Source: a virus
IMG/VR virus record: IMGVR_UViG_3300020179_001394
Coordinates: 1 to 20,286 of that record
Length of the DNA: 20,286 bases
Reading direction: 5' to 3' (one strand)
In this document: positions 15,569 to 20,286 of the stretch, piece by piece
Position numbering within the stretch: position 1 is the stretch's first letter
Layout: every line of letters begins with the position of its first letter
Notes under the pieces: model-generated
The model's input: the letters and a program-made list of their open reading frames with translations, nothing else
Database searches by the model: none
Told to the model about the DNA's origin: nothing
Position numbers and translations under genes: made by a program

Positions 15569-18500
15569 TTATGTTACTTTATTAAAATCTGTATTATTTA
15601 GTCTCTGAAATATTTGACCAATATCCCAACTGTCTGGGTTATACATGAGATATCCGTCAAAATCGTATTGACTTTGACGATGAACATATCCGATACGATA
15701 AAAATCAGTAATTTCCATATCATTATGTATCTTGTTTAGATCATCGATAACTTTAAATAATTTTGCTGGAACAAATAAATTCAACGGTATTGTACAAGTC
15801 CACCAAGATCTATGAGGTCTCATTTTTCTGTGAGAATTTAATAAATATCCGCTTCCCATATAAGAAGCCCTTCGTTCTGGATCAATATATGACGACAATT
15901 TCCAAGGATGATCGTCTTTGTTCCATTGTTCCATATAGTCTACTTCATCTAAACCACGATAATCGTTTTCTGGCATTGTGGCGTAGTATACTTCTTTTGT
16001 TTCAAACATAAATTCTGGCCATAAATCCATTCCATTATCTGATACATTAGTCTGGAAATAGGGCATTATATTGCTTCCTGTCCAATCTGGATGATCTTTT
16101 CTGTCGTATTCTTCCAGTTTCATTTTCTTGACAGCAACATCAAATCCGTATGGATCCATTCCGATTACTGCAACATTGTTTCTGACAGATTGTCTTCCGA
16201 CAGGACCAGAAGTAAGAGAAACAAGATACGGAAGAAAATACTCGCAACCAGCGTCTCGAACAAACCCGTTTGGAAAGTCTGCAATTCTATCTAAACCTAT
16301 TGGATCTTCAAATTCGATTCGAACATAAGAACTCAATTCTTCTCGTTTCAAATTAGGAGGTCTAGAGTTTGCTGTGAGTCCTGTTTGACCGGTAGTTATT
16401 CCGTAGATAAAGGTGTAATCGGATTGAGTTTGTCCTGGTACCGACAAGGTTGCCCCGCCACTGATTCCTTTCCAAATAACACCTGCTACAGTTTGATCAA
16501 ATTTTTGACTAGACAATTCTGATTCGGGTCCAGGAGCTCCCAGAGATTGTAATGTAGACGAAACTTCGGTTACAGGACTGTTTGAGTATCTATTATGATA
16601 TCCCGACATTCCTTTATATTGTTGATCGTAATACGGATGTTCTTTCGGAGGATCGATTTGACAAATACCCTTATCGTTTATTCCCTGATTTGTTATCTGA
16701 TTACCTGGTCCTGGATTTAAGTTTCCAAACGCGATATTGTAAACCCAATTTCCTAAAGAACTTCCTGTTATTGATTTAGATTTTGCTAGAATCTCGTATC
16801 TACTGCCTCTAATATTTTTTCTAGTAACAGACTTTACACCGTATAAACTTAAAGGTTGATTTAATGGAGTAAGTCTTTTTCTTCCTTCTCCTGTTCTCCA
16901 TCCAAAGGCAGATCCTCCCTGATGACTCATCAATCCCCCACCAGTGTCTCCAACAGAAAATATACTACTGCCGGGAGTTTTAGAATAAAAATAAGCGGGT
17001 CTGTCTAACCATTCCTCTACTTGTACTCCGATATTTAAAAGATGATCATGTAAACCCTGATCATGTCTTCTTAAAATATAATTTTCTGCCCTGAGTATAT
17101 TAAATTCTCGTATTGCATTTTGCTTTAGAGCTATTAATACATTAGGATTAAGGCAATATTCATTATAGGATATTCTTCTAGTTTCTAAAATATCTCCAGA
17201 GGATCCAGAGGCTTCGGTACTTTCTCTTCTAGATTCACAATCTGGTAATTCGCCAGATCCTCCACTTACACCAAAACAAGCAGAAGGAATTGCGCCGTAT
17301 ATTTCCTTGGTTCCCCATCTATCGGTGAAATTATAAAACGGATTCAGTATGATATCAGCGGAGGCTCCAGAGGCTCCTATTGGAAGAATATTTTCTAAAT
17401 TTTGTATTTTTTTAACATATTTTCTGTTGTCTTTACCTCGAACATAAACATTTTCCGAACACTCTCTACACCATTGAGGTAAATATTGAAATTTAGGTAT
17501 ATACGAGTGTTCTCCTACAACTGGACCTGTGCATCCTGTGTATTTTTCTCCTCCTCCGTAAGTGTTTCCAAAATTAATTGTTCGTAGAGTACAATTCTGG
17601 GGTAATTGAATATACGGAATTCTTTTGCTTAAACCAGGAACTGTTAAGTACGGTTGTTTTTGTGTATTGTTGAGTTTATCAATTTCCCACTGAGCATCAG
17701 CAGAAGCACCAGAAGCACCAGAAGCACCAGAAGCACCACTCGGTCCGGAAATACCAGATTGCCATAAATGATATGTTGGAATATTAGGTCCGGCATATTT
17801 TGGAGAATATCCACAAGGTATACCTACTCCATAATATCCGTCATCAAAATTTACCGACTCTGTGCAATATGAAATTCCTGCCGTTATTGCTGTCATTTCT
17901 TGAAATGTACTAGTAAAGGTTTTTTCGAAATAACTCTTTACACTTGTGTTCAAGAATCCGGTTTCAATAGAATAATAATTGTTAATTGTTTTAATTATAA
18001 ATTCTCTGTTTATGGACTCGTTACATTCTGCACAATTAACTGTATTGTCGTTTATAAACGATATGCCAGAAATAATCCATCCGTCTACTTTTTCTAAAAA
18101 GTCTCGAATAAATCTGAGTCTATTTATATTGTTTGTAATTGCCTCTGAGTATTGCCGTTTGACCAATATGTTATTGTAATCTGGTTGACCACCAGACATT
18201 CCTACGCCGACTATAATATTTTCTGCGTCTTGTTTAAAATTATAAAATTGTCTTATAGTTTGATTGTACGGACTTGCAGTGAATCCAAGATCTCTAGAGA
18301 TATACAATCCGTGTTTACTAACAGAGGCTCCTGTTACCGCAATTACTCCCATATTAGAAGCCCCTGAAGCCCCTGAAGCCCCTGAAGCCCCTGAAGCCCC
18401 TGAAGCCCCTGAAGCTCCACTAACTCCTTGAAATACAGAAGTATAGTTTATAGCATCTGTAAACGAGCCAGCTGCGTAAACTTTATATCCTTCTCCTGTT

Positions 18501-19780
18501 ACTTTTTTATTATTTCTTTTTAAAATAGTATTAAATAAACCGTTTTGTCCGTATATACTTTCAAAAGTTGGACCACTACCTAATTCCAATGCCTCTTTGA
18601 ATATAACTCGATCTTTTTCACTTCCTATTGCGTCCTTTAAACAACAAATTTTACATCTATAAGCTTCCCATTTTCTTTTTAAATTCATCAATTCATTGAA
18701 TTTTTTTCTGCTTTTCTGTACAGGAACTTTAATTCCAGTTATTATTTTGTAAAAAGTTCTAAAGTCCATGGGACTCAAATCAAATTGAGATTGCCACATT
18801 CCATCCGAATCAAACGAATAACTATACGAACCTATACTTTCCCACCATGGAGAATTTTTTACATTAAATGTATTTTTAGCAAAATATCCGTATCTACTGT
18901 TATTGGCATCTAAAAATTCAATATCAGTGTGAGAATATTTTGCTGTATTTCCACTTCCACCAATCAATATAACTGGAACTCCTGCAACTAGTGTTATAGT
19001 CCCTGTAGGTCCAGCTGGTCCACTTTGATAGATATTAAGTTTTGTTCCATCTGGTGGACATTGAGGTATGAAATCAAAACATTTGTCGTAATCGTACTTG
19101 ATTTCAGTTTGAGATTTTTTCTTTTTCAGACTAGATCTGGTGTCTACAAACGAATAGTACGGATCAGCAAAATCTGGTTCTATTCGTTTATATGATGCCT
19201 TAAATAATTTACTAAAATTTTGAGCAACTGCATCATGATGACTTTTAATGGTAGACAACTGATGTATTTTGTTTTCGAACATAGGATTTTCATCATTAAT
19301 AATGAATTTTCCTTTGGATTCTCCTTGATACATTTTAGATAAACTTCGAAAATGCCATAGTCCTCTGTGATCTGACCATAAACAAAAATTTGCTTCAGGA
19401 AATTCAGAAGCTAATTCGGTATCTCGAACAGCATAGGAGGTAACATAACCTAATAATTCCAACAACTTCATTTGTGCAATAGGTTTCTTGTAGGGCCAAG
19501 AGTAATTATTGTACTTTACCAAAACTCCATTTTTAGTATTTTCTATATCTTCTTGTCTGTAATTGAATTCGTTTTTATCAAAGATATAGTGAATAAAACT
19601 GGGTATTATAGGAATATCAATTCCAATAGATCCCGTATTTCCAGTATTTCCGGTATTTCCAGTAGCTTCGGTTGTTCCAGTAGCTCCGGTAATTCCACAT
19701 GCTGGGTTATATGTTGAATCGATTAAGCGGTTGGCATGGGATCCAATATACAGATCATATTCTTCTTGGTCTTCTTCCAT
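15569..19780 (-). CDS. Large baseplate-hub-like protein (gp27-type segment) with collagen-like inserts
   Basis: I take ATG at 19780-19778 as the start: it shares one base with the upstream stop (TAATG) and has AAGG eight bases before it. The frame's first ATG at 19840 would add 20 Arg-rich residues that are shadow of the upstream gene. This gives 1403 residues. Around residues 65-190 the protein shows hub features: FIHYIFDKNEF, a helix with MKLLELLGYVTSYA, then PEANFCLWSDHRGLWHFRSL and KGKFIINDENPMFENKIHQL. T4 gp27 has the equivalent 'dkFvFvWQDimGvnm' and 'yPMIvgeps' elements in that order. After that come Gly-Ala-Ser runs (about 454-475 and 680-693), CxxC pairs (CKICC, CAEC, CREC) and a 700-residue tail with no recognised family. 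T4 gp27 has only 391 residues. The gene is tightly linked to both neighbours. The hub segment is moderately supported; the function of the long body is unknown. Confidence 0.55.
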   Translation of the reverse strand: MEEDQEEYDLYIGSHANRLIDSTYNPACGITGATGTTEATGNTGNTGNTGSIGIDIPIIPSFIHYIFDKNEFNYRQEDIENTKNGVLVKYNNYSWPYKKPIAQMKLLELLGYVTSYAVRDTELASEFPEANFCLWSDHRGLWHFRSLSKMYQGESKGKFIINDENPMFENKIHQLSTIKSHHDAVAQNFSKLFKASYKRIEPDFADPYYSFVDTRSSLKKKKSQTEIKYDYDKCFDFIPQCPPDGTKLNIYQSGPAGPTGTITLVAGVPVILIGGSGNTAKYSHTDIEFLDANNSRYGYFAKNTFNVKNSPWWESIGSYSYSFDSDGMWQSQFDLSPMDFRTFYKIITGIKVPVQKSRKKFNELMNLKRKWEAYRCKICCLKDAIGSEKDRVIFKEALELGSGPTFESIYGQNGLFNTILKRNNKKVTGEGYKVYAAGSFTDAINYTSVFQGVSGASGASGASGASGASGASGASNMGVIAVTGASVSKHGLYISRDLGFTASPYNQTIRQFYNFKQDAENIIVGVGMSGGQPDYNNILVKRQYSEAITNNINRLRFIRDFLEKVDGWIISGISFINDNTVNCAECNESINREFIIKTINNYYSIETGFLNTSVKSYFEKTFTSTFQEMTAITAGISYCTESVNFDDGYYGVGIPCGYSPKYAGPNIPTYHLWQSGISGPSGASGASGASGASADAQWEIDKLNNTQKQPYLTVPGLSKRIPYIQLPQNCTLRTINFGNTYGGGEKYTGCTGPVVGEHSYIPKFQYLPQWCRECSENVYVRGKDNRKYVKKIQNLENILPIGASGASADIILNPFYNFTDRWGTKEIYGAIPSACFGVSGGSGELPDCESRRESTEASGSSGDILETRRISYNEYCLNPNVLIALKQNAIREFNILRAENYILRRHDQGLHDHLLNIGVQVEEWLDRPAYFYSKTPGSSIFSVGDTGGGLMSHQGGSAFGWRTGEGRKRLTPLNQPLSLYGVKSVTRKNIRGSRYEILAKSKSITGSSLGNWVYNIAFGNLNPGPGNQITNQGINDKGICQIDPPKEHPYYDQQYKGMSGYHNRYSNSPVTEVSSTLQSLGAPGPESELSSQKFDQTVAGVIWKGISGGATLSVPGQTQSDYTFIYGITTGQTGLTANSRPPNLKREELSSYVRIEFEDPIGLDRIADFPNGFVRDAGCEYFLPYLVSLTSGPVGRQSVRNNVAVIGMDPYGFDVAVKKMKLEEYDRKDHPDWTGSNIMPYFQTNVSDNGMDLWPEFMFETKEVYYATMPENDYRGLDEVDYMEQWNKDDHPWKLSSYIDPERRASYMGSGYLLNSHRKMRPHRSWWTCTIPLNLFVPAKLFKVIDDLNKIHNDMEITDFYRIGYVHRQSQYDFDGYLMYNPDSWDIGQIFQRLNNTDFNKVT
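17701..17736 (-). repeat. 9-base tandem repeat encoding Gly-Ala-Ser (4 units)
   Basis: Four perfect copies of CAGAAGCAC (plus strand) encode GASGASGASGAS in the 1403-residue hub-like protein, after a related GPS unit. Gly-X-Y triplets of this kind form collagen-like triple helices or flexible linkers in trimeric phage proteins. The codons differ from those of the repeat at 18357-18419, so the two tracts expanded separately. Confidence 0.92.
18357..18419 (-). repeat. 9-base tandem repeat encoding Gly-Ala-Ser (7 units)
   Basis: Six perfect copies of GAAGCCCCT (plus strand) and one variant (GAAGCTCCA) encode seven GAS triplets in the hub-like protein. Perfect identity at DNA level points to recent expansion by slippage, and copy number may vary between relatives. 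Confidence 0.93.
19632..19694 (-). repeat. Collagen-like Gly-Asn/Ala-Thr triplets near the N terminus of the hub-like protein
   Basis: Seven imperfect 9-base units of the type CCAGTATTT or CCAGTAGCT (plus strand) encode GATGTTEATGNTGNTGNTG (about residues 30-48). It lies between the start of the protein and its gp27-like segment, so it acts as a linker between the product's first 28 residues and the hub domain. Confidence 0.85.
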
Positions 19781-19782
19781 TA
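19778..19782 (-). promoter_or_regulatory. TAATG stop-start overlap (translational coupling)
   Basis: On the minus strand the stop of the first hub-like gene (TAA, 19782-19780) shares its last base with the ATG (19780-19778) of the 1403-residue gene. AAGG lies eight bases before the ATG. Such overlaps let ribosomes that finish the first frame restart on the second, which would keep the two products in proportion. Confidence 0.75.
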
Positions 19783-20286
19783 GAATGGCCTTGAATATCC
19801 TTGACCAGCATTTGGACCGTCTCCGCCATCTGCAATCCATCCAATAAAGTCTTTAATATCTGATTCATTTTCTGGTATTTCTATTGCTGGTTTCAAAGTA
19901 GCTTCGTACAAATCCGAATTCATAAATTCCAATACAAACACATTGATTTTTTGAAATCCGTCCATTGGTCCACTCAAAGAAGCTTCATCTGTTACAACAG
20001 TTTTGTTTAAAATGATTCCTTGAAATACCGTGAAATCAAAATTACCACCATCTGTAGGATGAACTCTGGATTTAAATCCAATTTGCAAATAGTCTAACGG
20101 TTTAATTTTATCAAATAAAAAAACTCCATCTGTTTTACTTTGAGTATTAAGACAATTCAATGTTCCTGAAACTGTTGGACTCATCAAAGATTCAACAATA
20201 CTTAAACCTTTTAGTAGAGTTTGACTCTTTGCGTGATTGCCGTCGGCTGGAAATAAACTTACAATCACTTCTCCCTGTTTATTAGT
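19780..20286 (-). CDS. Baseplate hub protein, gp27 first-domain-like (5' end beyond right edge)
   Basis: The frame is open to the right edge. The first possible start inside the window is GTG at 20268-20266, giving 162 residues, but six more codons (TNKQGE) precede it in frame, and the only Shine-Dalgarno-like bases (GGGAGAA) abut the GTG with no spacing, so I think the true start lies outside. The product is beta-rich: VSLFPADGNHAKSQTLLKGL, SIVESLMSPTVSGTLNCLNT, FLFDKIKPLDYLQIGFKSR, FTVFQGIILNKTVV and KINVFVLEFMNSDLYE. T4 gp27 domain 1 has the same run: 'a..ittLtmrdSLyg..eg.lqfyds', 'mdGneiiqIsv', 'riyGckhfsvs' and 'iaIelgtihsieN'. It ends with the Gly-rich GWIADGGDGPNAGQGYSRPF. Alone it lacks the rest of a hub; the next gene and the one at 5470-6579 carry the missing kinds of segment. 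Confidence 0.6.
   Translation of the reverse strand, partial: TNKQGEVIVSLFPADGNHAKSQTLLKGLSIVESLMSPTVSGTLNCLNTQSKTDGVFLFDKIKPLDYLQIGFKSRVHPTDGGNFDFTVFQGIILNKTVVTDEASLSGPMDGFQKINVFVLEFMNSDLYEATLKPAIEIPENESDIKDFIGWIADGGDGPNAGQGYSRPF

Noticed and set aside
18121-18128. TATAAATA on the minus strand inside the 1403-residue gene
   Set aside because: No gene start follows at a suitable distance; a chance match in AT-rich coding sequence.
19781-19840. An earlier ATG at 19840 for the 1403-residue gene
   Set aside because: It would add an Arg-rich stretch (MDCRWRRRSK) that is the shadow of the upstream gene; the TAATG start at 19780 with AAGG before it fits better.
1-20286. tRNAs, CRISPR arrays, insertion sequences or integrase sites
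   Set aside because: None seen. The tandem repeats are all in-frame protein repeats, without the spacers of a CRISPR array, and no transposase or tRNA-like fold was recognised.

Overview
The window looks like part of the late structural region of a T4-like myovirus, probably from a marine or other environmental source. It is AT-rich (about 60% AT by eye). Every gene I can support reads on the minus strand, genes are separated by 22 bases or less or overlap slightly, and no stretch over 300 bases lacks a gene. The order of baseplate genes and the sequences of gp25-like and gp6-like proteins carry the assignment. The host cannot be inferred; there are no tRNAs, no integrase and no metabolic genes here.

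In transcription order (right to left): (1) 20286-19780, a gene cut by the window edge whose product resembles the first domain of the T4 gp27 baseplate hub. (2) 19780-15569, a 1403-residue protein that starts on a TAATG overlap, carries the next gp27-like segment near its N terminus, and then a long unrecognised body with collagen-like Gly-X-Y runs and CxxC pairs. (3) 15565-6593, a giant 2990-residue cysteine- and tryptophan-rich protein with an octaproline near its start, a poly-glycine linker, RCC1-like beta-propeller repeats and disulfide-type cysteine modules. (4) 6579-5470, a 369-residue protein with a Gly-Gly-Ala-Thr linker whose C terminus resembles the last domain of gp27. (5) 5447-5073 gp25-like, (6) 5068-3440 gp6-like, (7) 3437-2325 a likely gp7/P2 gpI-type wedge protein, (8) 2322-1039 gp8-like, (9) 1042-413 a small baseplate or fibre-adaptor protein, and (10) 409 to the left edge, the start of a repetitive tail-fibre-like protein.

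Together the genes would build the hub (1-4), the wedge core (5-8) and the start of the fibre apparatus (9-10). The striking part is 1-4: sequence elements that occur in order in the single 391-residue gp27 of T4 appear here in order but spread over four adjacent genes, with thousands of extra residues between them, including a giant secreted-protein-like polypeptide. If these parts assemble into one trimeric hub, this phage carries an exploded hub with a large, disulfide-rich appendage near the tail tip. This is inference from pattern matching and recall of T4 gp27; structure prediction and virion proteomics would decide it.

Two exact T4-type late promoter motifs (TATAAATA) sit 22 and 34 bases upstream of the starts of genes 8 and 10, consistent with late transcription by a T4-like sigma factor.
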